NCBI RefSeq assembly: GCF_026183895.1
Contig: NZ_JAPFQI010000001.1
Location: forward strand, 835,510-899,509
Direction: 5' to 3'
Length of the DNA: 64,000 nt
Source of the DNA: Sabulicella glaciei
GTDB taxonomy: Bacteria; Pseudomonadota; Alphaproteobacteria; Acetobacterales; Acetobacteraceae
Below the pieces are notes generated by a model, which saw only the letters and a program-made list of their open reading frames with translations, had not been told where the DNA came from and searched no databases. Numbering within the stretch: position 1 is the stretch's first letter; each line of letters starts with the position of its first letter. The position numbers were made by a program, and so were the translations under genes. Positions 35,552 to 43,373 of this stretch are shown here, piece after piece.

Positions 35552-35929
35552 TCAGGGAACGGGCGCGAGCAGCGCGGCGAGCGCGGCGAGAAGCTGGGGC
35601 GCGGTGTAGGGCTTCGACAGAACGGGCCTGGCACGATGCTGTTCCGGGATATCGCCGGGATGCAGTCCGGTGGCCAGCACGAAGGGGATGCCGCGCGCAG
35701 CCAGCAGGTCGGCGACGTTGTAGCCGCTCTCCCCGTTGCGCAGGCGGACATCCACGAGCGCAGCCTCTGGCGCCTCGCCCTCGATCGCGCTGCTCGCGGC
35801 GGAAACCGTCGCAGCCGGACCAAGCGGGATCGCGCCCACATCACCCAGCGTCATCTCGGCAAACATTGCGATGAGGGGTTCGTCCTCAACGAGGAGGATG
35901 CGCCGACCGTTCAATGGCTGTTCCGTCAA
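35552..35929 (-). CDS. Single-domain response regulator (CheY-like)
   Basis: About 125 residues of receiver domain only: ILLVEDEPLIAMFAEM (acidic pocket), phosphoacceptor Asp in AALVDVRLRNGESG, switch Thr in FVLATGLHP and Lys in VLSKPYTAPQ. No output domain. The start is placed at TTG 35929, which has a strong GGGGAAGG upstream; an ATG at 36070 would add an implausible 47-residue basic extension. It diverges from the GT2 gene. Partner kinase not identifiable. Confidence 0.8.
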   Translation of the reverse strand: MTEQPLNGRRILLVEDEPLIAMFAEMTLGDVGAIPLGPAATVSAASSAIEGEAPEAALVDVRLRNGESGYNVADLLAARGIPFVLATGLHPGDIPEQHRARPVLSKPYTAPQLLAALAALLAPVP

Positions 35930-36102
35930 TGGGCCTTCCCCCTCTGCCGCGTTTTGCTTCTTCCCGATAGCGACCGGAGCCCGCCGAAGCAATATTGGCG
36001 CGTGCTCATCACGCATAAGCTTGTGCCCTCGGTGAAGGTTGCGTTTCTCCCAAACCCCCCTAGACAACATCGCGTTCGCCTTCCGAGCGGGAGAATGACA
36101 GG

Positions 36103-37014
36103 ATGCCGATGCTTCAACTGTCCGTCGCTGTCTTCGCTTACAACGAGGAGAACGGCATCGGCGCCTGCCTCGATGCGATCGGAGCCTGCGCGCAGGAAGC
36201 GCAGGTGACGGTGCACGTGCTCGTCAATGGCTGCACGGATGGCACGGAAGCGGCGGTGAACGCCTACAAGCCGGTGGGCTTCGCGGTGATTCCCGTGGTG
36301 CTCCAGCGCGGCGACAAGGCCAACGCCTGGAACCACTACGTGCACGAGGTCGCGCCCCTCGAGGCCGCGGCGCATGTCTTCACGGACGGTGATTGCCGCA
36401 TGGTCCCGGGCACCCTGCGCGGCTTTCTTCAAGCATTCGAGAATAACCCAGAAGCGATGGGCTGCGCGGCGCTGCCGGTCTCGGGACGGTCCCAAACCGA
36501 GTTCCGCGCCAAGCTCGCGGTCGGCCGCGAGATGGCCGGCAACCTTTATGCCCTGCGCGGCGAGGCGGTGCGGCGCTTCCGCGAGGCAGGAGTGCGCCTG
36601 CCTTTCGGCATGTTCGGCGAAGACGGCCTCGTCACCATGCTGGTGAAGCATGACCTCGACCCGCGCTCCCCGCGGCGGGAGGAGCGCGTGGCAGTGAGCG
36701 AGGAGGGCGGCTTTGCCTTCAAGCCGCTTTCGCCCTTCTCCCTGCGCGACCTCAAGACTTACCGGAACCGCAAGATGCGCTACGCGGTGCGCCGGCAGCA
36801 GGCGAACATGCTCTACCCGTTGCTGTTCGAACGTGGCGTGTCAGCGATGCCGGAACACGTGGTGGACCTGTACCGCGCGTGCCACGCTTCGATGGAGCGG
36901 GGCTGGAACGGCCTCAGCACATACTTCGACTGGAAGGCGCGGCGTCGGATCGAGCGTGACCTTCGCGCCGATGACAGCGTGAAGCAGGCGGAGCGTGCCC
37001 ACCTCTACAGCTGA
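36103..37014 (+). CDS. Family 2 glycosyltransferase
   Basis: A 303-residue GT-A fold enzyme. The N-terminal motif LSVAVFAYNEENGIGACL binds the nucleotide, VFTDGDCRM is the DxD-type metal site and GMFGEDGLVTML carries the catalytic-base ED. No membrane helix. It is the first gene of the polysaccharide region and stands alone, diverging from the response regulator and converging with the GT4 gene 8 nt away. Substrates unknown. Confidence 0.85.
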   Translation: MPMLQLSVAVFAYNEENGIGACLDAIGACAQEAQVTVHVLVNGCTDGTEAAVNAYKPVGFAVIPVVLQRGDKANAWNHYVHEVAPLEAAAHVFTDGDCRMVPGTLRGFLQAFENNPEAMGCAALPVSGRSQTEFRAKLAVGREMAGNLYALRGEAVRRFREAGVRLPFGMFGEDGLVTMLVKHDLDPRSPRREERVAVSEEGGFAFKPLSPFSLRDLKTYRNRKMRYAVRRQQANMLYPLLFERGVSAMPEHVVDLYRACHASMERGWNGLSTYFDWKARRRIERDLRADDSVKQAERAHLYS

Positions 37015-37022
37015 GGCCTGCA

Positions 37023-38126
37023 TCACGCTGCCAGCGCGGCGCGCGACATCAGCAGGCGTTCGATCAACGAAGCATGCGCGCTGAACATCCGATCCTGATC
37101 CAGGTCCCGTTCCGCGACAAGGCGATTGGCCGCACCGAGTTCCCGGCGGAGCGCTGCGTCGCAGAGGAGCGGGCGCAGCGCTCCGGCGAGCGCCACGTCG
37201 TCGCAGGGAGCGAGGAAGCGCTCCTGCTCCGGCGGCAGCATCCGGCGCACGTCGCCCACTGAAGTCGAGGCGACCGGCAGGCCGGAGGCCATGGCCTCCA
37301 TCACAGAGAAGGGCATCTGCTCCGTGTCGGATGACAGGGCGAAGACATCCATCTCGCGATAGGCGGCAGCCGGGTCGGGCATGTGGCCGGCAAAGCGTGT
37401 CCTTCCCGCCAGGCCAAGCTCTCCGGCCAAGGCTTCAAGCCCGGCCCGCTCCTCTCCCTCACCGACGATGAGCAGGCGGAAACCCAAACCCTCCCCCGCC
37501 AGCAGGGCGCAGGCGCGGAGCAAGCGCCCGATATTCTTTTCGGCCCGAAGGGCGGCAACCGTGCCGATCACCGGGAGGCCATCCCCCCCCTGCCCACCCG
37601 GCGCGAAGCGCGCGAGGTCGAGCCCGTTGGGGATCAGGTGCGTCCGCGCTTCCGGCAGGCGCCACAGGTGGCGAGACGCCTCGAGCAGCGTGGCCGAGGG
37701 CAGCACCGTCTCCGCCCTGCGCAGCACGAGTCGCCGGGTCCAGACGCGGCGCGCCTTCTGGCCGCGTGCTTCGTCGGGCCCGAAGCCGTCCTCCATGTGG
37801 ATGTGCGGAACTCCGCCCGGGGCCGCGTTCGCCATCGCCCATTCGATGCTGCCCCAGTTCGAGGTGAGCAGCAGATCGGGCCGCACGGTGCGGAGCAGGG
37901 CACGGGTGCGCTGGAGGCGCTGCGGCAGCGAGCCCTCGGCGGCGAAGGGAACCCGCTCCCAGGACACGTCCGCCGCAAGGCGCTCGGCGCATTCCATGCG
38001 GCCGTTCAGCGAGACGATGGCATGGCGCCAGCGCGGCCCCATGCGGTTGGCCAGCATGGCGAAGCGCACCTGGGCGCCGCCCACCGCGAAGCCGGGGAAA
38101 ACATGGAGCAGCAGGGGAGCCTTCAC
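37023..38126 (-). CDS. Family 4 glycosyltransferase
   Basis: A 367-residue GT-B enzyme. The N-terminal domain starts LLHVFPGFAVGGAQVRFAML and the C-terminal nucleotide-sugar domain has IGTVAALRAEKNIGRLLRAC and the E-x7-E motif around DTEQMPFSVMEAMASGLPVA. It is the last of a leftward run of overlapping genes from asnB down. It probably adds a sugar to the repeat unit of the exopolysaccharide. Confidence 0.88.
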   Translation of the reverse strand: MKAPLLLHVFPGFAVGGAQVRFAMLANRMGPRWRHAIVSLNGRMECAERLAADVSWERVPFAAEGSLPQRLQRTRALLRTVRPDLLLTSNWGSIEWAMANAAPGGVPHIHMEDGFGPDEARGQKARRVWTRRLVLRRAETVLPSATLLEASRHLWRLPEARTHLIPNGLDLARFAPGGQGGDGLPVIGTVAALRAEKNIGRLLRACALLAGEGLGFRLLIVGEGEERAGLEALAGELGLAGRTRFAGHMPDPAAAYREMDVFALSSDTEQMPFSVMEAMASGLPVASTSVGDVRRMLPPEQERFLAPCDDVALAGALRPLLCDAALRRELGAANRLVAERDLDQDRMFSAHASLIERLLMSRAALAA

Positions 38127-39304
38127 GGCAGCAGCTTTCCGGCAAGGGCCGCGACCCGGCGCGCATTGCCTTCCCAGGTGAGGTCGCGGGCGATCACCTC
38201 GCGCCGCGCTGCACGTCCCAGGGAATCGCGCAGGGCGGGATCACCGGCAAGGCGGGACAGCGCCTTCCAGAAACCTTCGGGGTCGGAGGGGTCGAAGAGC
38301 AGCGCGTTGCGCCCGTGCTCCAGCACCTCCCGGATGTTGGGCTGGTCCGGCGCGACGATGGCGCGCCCAGCGGCCATGTACTCGAAGACCTTGAGCGGCG
38401 AGCAGTAGGGCACGGCGGCGGGCTGCAAGGCCACGTCGAAATCGGACACCAGCGACGGCACCTCGTGGCGCTGTGCAAGGCCGGTGAAGCGCACACGCTC
38501 GGCGATCCCCAGTTCGCGGGCCAGGGCCTCCAGCCCCGGCCGGGCCGGGCCCTCGCCCACCACTGTCAGCGCCAGCGGCACCTCGCCGCGCCATTCGGCG
38601 ATGCCGCGGACGACCTTGTCCAGCCCGTGCCAGTCGCGCACGAAGCCGACAAAGCCCAGCACCACTTCCTGCCCCGGCATGCGCGGCACGGGCTCCGGGA
38701 ATTCCTCCAGGTGGATGCCGTTCGGGATGACGTGGATGCGGTCGCGGGGCACGCCGGCCGCCTCGACATGCTCTGCCAGCACGCCCGTCACTGGCAGCAC
38801 GGCGTCGGCCGCGCGCCACGCATTGTTCTCGCTCCAGCGCGCCAGCCCCTTGAGGGCGAGGTTGCCGAACCGCGCGCGTTCCTCCGCGAGGGGGGCATTC
38901 ACCTCCAGCAGGAAGGGCAGGCGTAGGCGCCTCGCAAGCCAGGCGCCGGCGAGGTAATGCAGGTTGTAGCGCTCGTAGATGACGTCGGGTCGAAACTCCC
39001 GCGCAGCGGCCATGAGCCGCGCATGGGCGGGCAGGCTGTAGCCGAGTTCCGCCACCTCGGCGACGGCGGCCGGCAGGGCGCGGCGCAGGCCGGAGATCCA
39101 GCTGCTTTCCCCGCCCAGCTCCGCCCGGTCATAGGCCGCCGGGCCAACGACGCGCACCTCGTGCCCTTCCTGCCGGAGCGCCTGCACCAGCGCGTCCAGG
39201 TGCACCCCCTGCCCGTCCCGCGACTGGATGCGATGGCTGTAGAGGATGCGCAGCTTGCGCGACGACGCTTCCGCGGGCGTCGCGGTGTCCAGCGCCGCGC
39301 TCAT
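38123..39304 (-). CDS. Family 4 glycosyltransferase (XrtA-locus type)
   Basis: A 393-residue GT-B enzyme: N-terminal LRILYSHRIQSRDGQGVHLD (typical of GTs in exosortase A-associated loci), then VVLGFVGFVRDWHGLDKVV and the C-terminal KVFEYMAAGRAIVAPDQPN. It overlaps both neighbours by 4 nt (ATGA). Predicted cytoplasmic, acting on lipid-linked exopolysaccharide intermediates. Confidence 0.87.
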   Translation of the reverse strand: MSAALDTATPAEASSRKLRILYSHRIQSRDGQGVHLDALVQALRQEGHEVRVVGPAAYDRAELGGESSWISGLRRALPAAVAEVAELGYSLPAHARLMAAAREFRPDVIYERYNLHYLAGAWLARRLRLPFLLEVNAPLAEERARFGNLALKGLARWSENNAWRAADAVLPVTGVLAEHVEAAGVPRDRIHVIPNGIHLEEFPEPVPRMPGQEVVLGFVGFVRDWHGLDKVVRGIAEWRGEVPLALTVVGEGPARPGLEALARELGIAERVRFTGLAQRHEVPSLVSDFDVALQPAAVPYCSPLKVFEYMAAGRAIVAPDQPNIREVLEHGRNALLFDPSDPEGFWKALSRLAGDPALRDSLGRAARREVIARDLTWEGNARRVAALAGKLLP

Positions 39305-40371
39305 GCGAAGGACCGGCGCAGCCGGGACGCCGTCGCGCGCGCCAGGGCCAGCAGCCCCGCCGGGTGGCGCATCGAAGCGAGCACCGCGCCCTCACGCTGA
39401 CGCCGCGTGGCGACCCAAAGCTTCTTGTAGGGGTCGTCACCCCGGCCGAAATCCACCTCGCGCACCGCGTCCTCCGTCAGCAGATGCTCCATCATCCGCG
39501 CCGTCAGCACCGTGCCGGGCGAGTGCTCGCGCGCCGCCTCCACATGGTGAAGCTTGGGCAGGGTGGCGCGCCGCCTCCCGCCCGGCGCGTCCAGGAGCCA
39601 GTATTGTGCCGCAATGGGCCATCCATCGGCGCTGCGCCGCAAGATGCCAAGCCGCAAGATGCCGAGCGGCGCCGCGGTCCGCATCAGTGCCGCGTCCAGT
39701 GCAGGCGCAGGCTCGGCCGGCTTCCAGGAAGCGGCGCGCACCGCCTCGAAGGCTGCGATCCCGGCCTCCAGGGCAGGGCCGGGGCGGTCCACGATCTCGA
39801 AGGTAACACGCGAGGTTGCCTTGCGGCGGATCGTCGTGCGCAAGGCGCCGGGGCGCCCTTCGAGCCAAGCCTCCCAGGTGACGCCGGGCGGCAGCACGTC
39901 GCGCCAATTACCGAAGTGGCGGAAGGGCAGCACCTGGAGGCCCCCATCCCGCGCGCCTTGCAGCAAAGCCGCCGTGCCCGGCTCCCCTGGGTCCAGCGCG
40001 TCGAGGCGCAGCGGCGCATCCCATCGGCGCGCGGCGGCGAGGCCAAGCCCAGCCTCCCGAGCCGCGCCAGGGCCGAGCGGCCGCCAGTCGAGTGTGTAGG
40101 GCGTGGAAAGCGACGACATCCCGCCCGGCCCGCGCATCAGGGGAAGCAGGATGCCGGCTGCCTCATCCACCGCCAGGACGAGCTTCGACCCCAGCGGGCG
40201 CGCATGGGCCAGCAGCGTGTCGAACCACAGGCGCGAAGCGAAGAAATCCTCCTCGTCGAGAAAGGCGTCGCACCAGCAGGGCAGGAACGGTGCCTCGACC
40301 TCGACGACGCGCAGCTTCTGCGTGCCGAAGCGGGCGGGGGCAGACAGCGGTGCGGCCAGGGCGCTGCTCAT
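39301..40371 (-). CDS. GNAT/FemAB-like acyltransferase (CelD/BcsL type)
   Basis: A 356-residue protein with an Acetyltransf_6 (PF13480-type) domain. The C-terminal DFGRGDDPYKKLW and the preceding AAQYWLLDAPGG and KLHHVEAAREHSPG are characteristic. Such proteins occur in cellulose and exopolysaccharide loci and are thought to transfer acyl or aminoacyl groups to sugars. The ATG at 40371 overlaps the upstream stop (ATGA). Confidence 0.82.
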   Translation of the reverse strand: MSSALAAPLSAPARFGTQKLRVVEVEAPFLPCWCDAFLDEEDFFASRLWFDTLLAHARPLGSKLVLAVDEAAGILLPLMRGPGGMSSLSTPYTLDWRPLGPGAAREAGLGLAAARRWDAPLRLDALDPGEPGTAALLQGARDGGLQVLPFRHFGNWRDVLPPGVTWEAWLEGRPGALRTTIRRKATSRVTFEIVDRPGPALEAGIAAFEAVRAASWKPAEPAPALDAALMRTAAPLGILRLGILRRSADGWPIAAQYWLLDAPGGRRRATLPKLHHVEAAREHSPGTVLTARMMEHLLTEDAVREVDFGRGDDPYKKLWVATRRQREGAVLASMRHPAGLLALARATASRLRRSFA

Positions 40372-41102
40372 GATGTTTCTCCGTCGCGCACTGCATAAAC
40401 GACCCGCCCGAGCATTTCGCGCAGCGCATACCAGGAATCGAGGAGGTGATCCGGGCGTGGCAGCCACCCGCCGAGCCCAGCGCCGTCAGCCGGGAACTGC
40501 CGGCGAACCGGAGCGGGATGCGTCTGAAGTCCGGCGCGAACGAAGGCATCGCGCGCGCGGGGCATGTGCCAGCCATGAGTCACAAGAAGCACGGTGTCCA
40601 AACCCTCCCTCTTCAGCAACGCTGCGCTGCCTCTCGCGTTGCCTGCGGTATCACCGGCCTCTTTCTCCTCCCAGCGAACCGGCACACCGAAGTCGCGGTC
40701 CAGGCTCCGCGCCATCATCGTGGCGATGGGCGGGGTGCGGGGCGCGACGACCCCACCGGTGACAAGGACCGGAAGCTCCGTCCTCCGTTGCAGCCCCGCG
40801 CCGGCCCGCAGCCTTTCCAGCGTCAGCGCACCCACCTCCGGCCCTTCGTTTCCGCGCGCGACCTCGCCACCAAGGATCACGATGGCCCGCGGCTCGGCCG
40901 CCGGCACGGGTCTTTCGTCCAGCGACGCGGCGACCAGCAGCCAGGACGAGACGTAGGGCGTGGCGAGAACCAGCACCGCCCCCGCGCAGGCCGCGGCCGC
41001 CATGCCAGCGCCCCGGCGCCGCCACAGGGCAAGCGGAACAGCCAGAACCACGAACCCAAGCGGCGGCAGGACCAGCGCGGTGAGCGCGGCCTGGAGCGAC
41101 AC
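40368..41102 (-). CDS. DUF218 / YdcF-SanA family membrane protein
   Basis: A 244-residue protein with two N-terminal helices (about 8-25 and 35-60) and a DUF218 domain: AIVILGGEVARGNEGPEVG, LPVLVTGGVV, EEKEAGDTAGNARGSAALL and VTHGWHMPRARDAF. Family members (ElyC, SanA, YdcF) act in envelope carbohydrate metabolism. The best start is GTG at 41102, 1 nt after the upstream gene's stop. Confidence 0.8.
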   Translation of the reverse strand: MSLQAALTALVLPPLGFVVLAVPLALWRRRGAGMAAAACAGAVLVLATPYVSSWLLVAASLDERPVPAAEPRAIVILGGEVARGNEGPEVGALTLERLRAGAGLQRRTELPVLVTGGVVAPRTPPIATMMARSLDRDFGVPVRWEEKEAGDTAGNARGSAALLKREGLDTVLLVTHGWHMPRARDAFVRAGLQTHPAPVRRQFPADGAGLGGWLPRPDHLLDSWYALREMLGRVVYAVRDGETS

Positions 41103-41103
41103 G

Positions 41104-43296
41104 CTATTCGGCCGCCAGGGCCGGCTCGGGACGCATGACGGCACCCTGATGGATCTCGCGCCAGCTCGCGGAACGCCCGCCGATCTCCTCGCGGAAGAAG
41201 GCATAGAAGGCGTCCAGCCAGCGGAGCAGGCGCGCGACATCCTCCTCCGTGCGCGCGTAGGGCGTGTTGCCCGGCGCCAGGGAAGGCGAGTGGTAGGTCA
41301 GCACGAAGACACGGTGACCCTGCGCCCGCATCGAGCGGACGAGACGCTTCGCCTCATCCAGGGTGATTCCTTCCGGGGAAAGGCGGATCCGCTCCATCAG
41401 TCCGAAGCGCGCCGCCATCCCGGCAAGGATATCCGAGCGCGAGCGATAAAGGCGGCGCGCCAGCCCCGGATGCGTGGCCCGCCCGACCAGCGCGGCGGAG
41501 ACCGGCAGTCCGAGCAGCGTCCGCTCGCGGTCCAACCAGCGTGGACGGGCGTCCAGCGCCCAATGCGCACCTTCCGCCAATCCCTCCGCGGGCCAGCATG
41601 GGGTCAGGCTGCTGTCGCACTCGTAGCCAAGCTGCTTGATGATGTCCGCGGTGCGAGGCCCGGGCCCGAAGCGACCGGTGCGCCAGATGCGCGGCTGGAT
41701 GCCGAACGCATCCTGCAACGCTCCCGTCAGGCGCTTCGCCTTTTCGATCTCGAGCGTCAGCGGCAGGTTGCCCGCATAGCTGTTGCGCTCGCTCAGCTCT
41801 TCGTCGAGGGGCGGCGTGACCCATGGATGGAGCTGGGCGCCGAGTTCGGCGTGCCCGCCTTGCAGGAGTTCGCGCAGCGGCGCCGCGCCTTCATCCTGTG
41901 TCGCGACGGGGTAGTCGGTCAGGTAGACCGGCACGACCCCGTGCTTCTCGAACACACGGTGGGCGAGGTGCTGCCGCCCCATCGAAGACACGTCCAGCGC
42001 GTCGCGCCGGAATGGCCCGGTCCAGTCGAATGCCTCCTCCGCATCCACTGTGGTGACGAGCAGAGGCGTCCCGTCGCCGCCCAACTCGAGCGGTGCATGG
42101 AAGCTCGGATCGGTGACGGAGGCAGTCGCGGGCAGGCTCGGCATAGGCTCGCCTTCTTCGATGCGATGGGACAGACCGTAGGCTTCGAGGTACCGCGCGG
42201 CAATCGAATCCATCCCGAAACGGGATCGCGCGAGGATGCGGCCTGCCTCGCCAAGACTGCGCCGAAGCGCGGCGTCCTCGACGAGGAGCCGGGCGAGAGG
42301 CATGTACTCGGCGTCCTCCTCGAACAGGAAGCCAGTTTCGTCCGGGAGGATGAAATCCTCGTTCACGCCCGGCAGGCGTCGCGCCACGACGGGAAGGCCG
42401 TGCGCCATGGCTTCCGGAACGGCCGTGCCGAAGCCCTCGCGACGCGATGCGAAGACGAACATGTCGGCACAGCCGAACCAGGGATGCGGGTCTCGCTGCT
42501 CCCCAACCAGGTGCACGCGCCCCGCCACGCCGAGCGCGTCGGCGCGGGACCGCAGGGCGGCGACGTACTCCGGCTCCAGCTCCGGCCCGACAAGAATAAG
42601 GTGGGCCTTCGGGCCGAGGGCCGGCATCGCCTCCACCAGCGTGGCCTGGTCCTTGCGGGCGCAGAGCCCACCGACCGAGATGAGCGCGACGTCCTCGTCC
42701 CCCAGCCCCAGCTCGGCGCGCAACCGCGCGCGCTCCTCCGGGTCGGGATCCCGCGTGGTGATGCCGCAGGGGATGAGGTGGCAGCGCTCCGGCGGGGCGC
42801 CGGCGCCGAGCGTTTCCGCCTGAAGCTTGGGAGAGATGGAGACGAAGCCATCGAACAGGCGGAAACCCTGCCGTGCCAGGGGGCGGGAGACGGAACGGTA
42901 GCCGCGCAGCAGTGCCGGAAGGCTGTCATCCAGCGTGGCGGACAGGAGAAGGCGCCGTCCCGCGAGCCGCGCCAGCAGGGGCGACACAAACCAGCGGTCC
43001 GCGTGGGTGCGGAAATGGACCACGTCGAAGCGCGAGATATGGCGGGCAAACCAGGCGCCCAGGGCGGCTTCGCGCTGCACATGCCCCACGGCGCCGTCGC
43101 AAAGGTAATGGACGGCCGAAAGCCCCGGTCCGAACTCGATCATTTCGGCCGGGCGCGGCGTGTGGGTGACCAGGAGCTCGTGCTCCACCCCAGGCGCGAT
43201 CTCGCGCATCACGGCGGAGCAGCGCTCCAAAAAGACCCCCTCCCCCGTGAAATCCGGCCGGAACAGCTTCAGGACATGGAGCACGCGGTTCGTCAT
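41104..43296 (-). CDS. Glycosyltransferase family 4 - polysaccharide deacetylase fusion
   Basis: A 730-residue two-domain protein. Residues 1-390 are a GT4: HVLKLFRPDFTGEGVFLE, LISVGGLCARKDQATLV and SRREGFGTAVPEAMAHGLPV. Residues about 435-715 form a WalW-like NodB-fold deacetylase: LLVTTVDAEEAFDWTGPF (metal Asp), AELGAQLHPWVTPP (metal His), RTGRFGPGPRTADIIKQLGY and VFVLTYHSPSLAPG. It probably adds and/or N-deacetylates a sugar of the exopolymer in the cytoplasm. Its ATG overlaps the stop of a 26-codon ORF (ATGA). Confidence 0.88.
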   Translation of the reverse strand: MTNRVLHVLKLFRPDFTGEGVFLERCSAVMREIAPGVEHELLVTHTPRPAEMIEFGPGLSAVHYLCDGAVGHVQREAALGAWFARHISRFDVVHFRTHADRWFVSPLLARLAGRRLLLSATLDDSLPALLRGYRSVSRPLARQGFRLFDGFVSISPKLQAETLGAGAPPERCHLIPCGITTRDPDPEERARLRAELGLGDEDVALISVGGLCARKDQATLVEAMPALGPKAHLILVGPELEPEYVAALRSRADALGVAGRVHLVGEQRDPHPWFGCADMFVFASRREGFGTAVPEAMAHGLPVVARRLPGVNEDFILPDETGFLFEEDAEYMPLARLLVEDAALRRSLGEAGRILARSRFGMDSIAARYLEAYGLSHRIEEGEPMPSLPATASVTDPSFHAPLELGGDGTPLLVTTVDAEEAFDWTGPFRRDALDVSSMGRQHLAHRVFEKHGVVPVYLTDYPVATQDEGAAPLRELLQGGHAELGAQLHPWVTPPLDEELSERNSYAGNLPLTLEIEKAKRLTGALQDAFGIQPRIWRTGRFGPGPRTADIIKQLGYECDSSLTPCWPAEGLAEGAHWALDARPRWLDRERTLLGLPVSAALVGRATHPGLARRLYRSRSDILAGMAARFGLMERIRLSPEGITLDEAKRLVRSMRAQGHRVFVLTYHSPSLAPGNTPYARTEEDVARLLRWLDAFYAFFREEIGGRSASWREIHQGAVMRPEPALAAE

Positions 43297-43373
43297 GGCG
43301 CGGCACCAGTTGCGGCAAGCTGCATGGGGCCGCGTCCGAAGCGGTCGCGATAGGTTTGAGTTTCCGCGCTCAT
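43293..43373 (-). CDS. Candidate 26-residue microprotein coupled to asnB and the GT fusion
   Basis: Between asnB and the glycosyltransferase-deacetylase gene, a 26-codon ORF begins at an ATG sharing ATGA with the asnB stop and ends at a TGA sharing ATGA with the next start. The product starts MSAETQTYRDRFGRGPM. It has no membrane helix. It may be a real micropeptide, a translational relay, or the remnant of a larger gene. Confidence 0.4.
   Translation of the reverse strand: MSAETQTYRDRFGRGPMQLAATGAAP

Noticed and set aside
35930-36070. 47-residue basic extension of the response regulator
   Set aside because: The segment has no receiver-domain similarity and lies in the divergent promoter region; TTG 35929 has a strong ribosome site.
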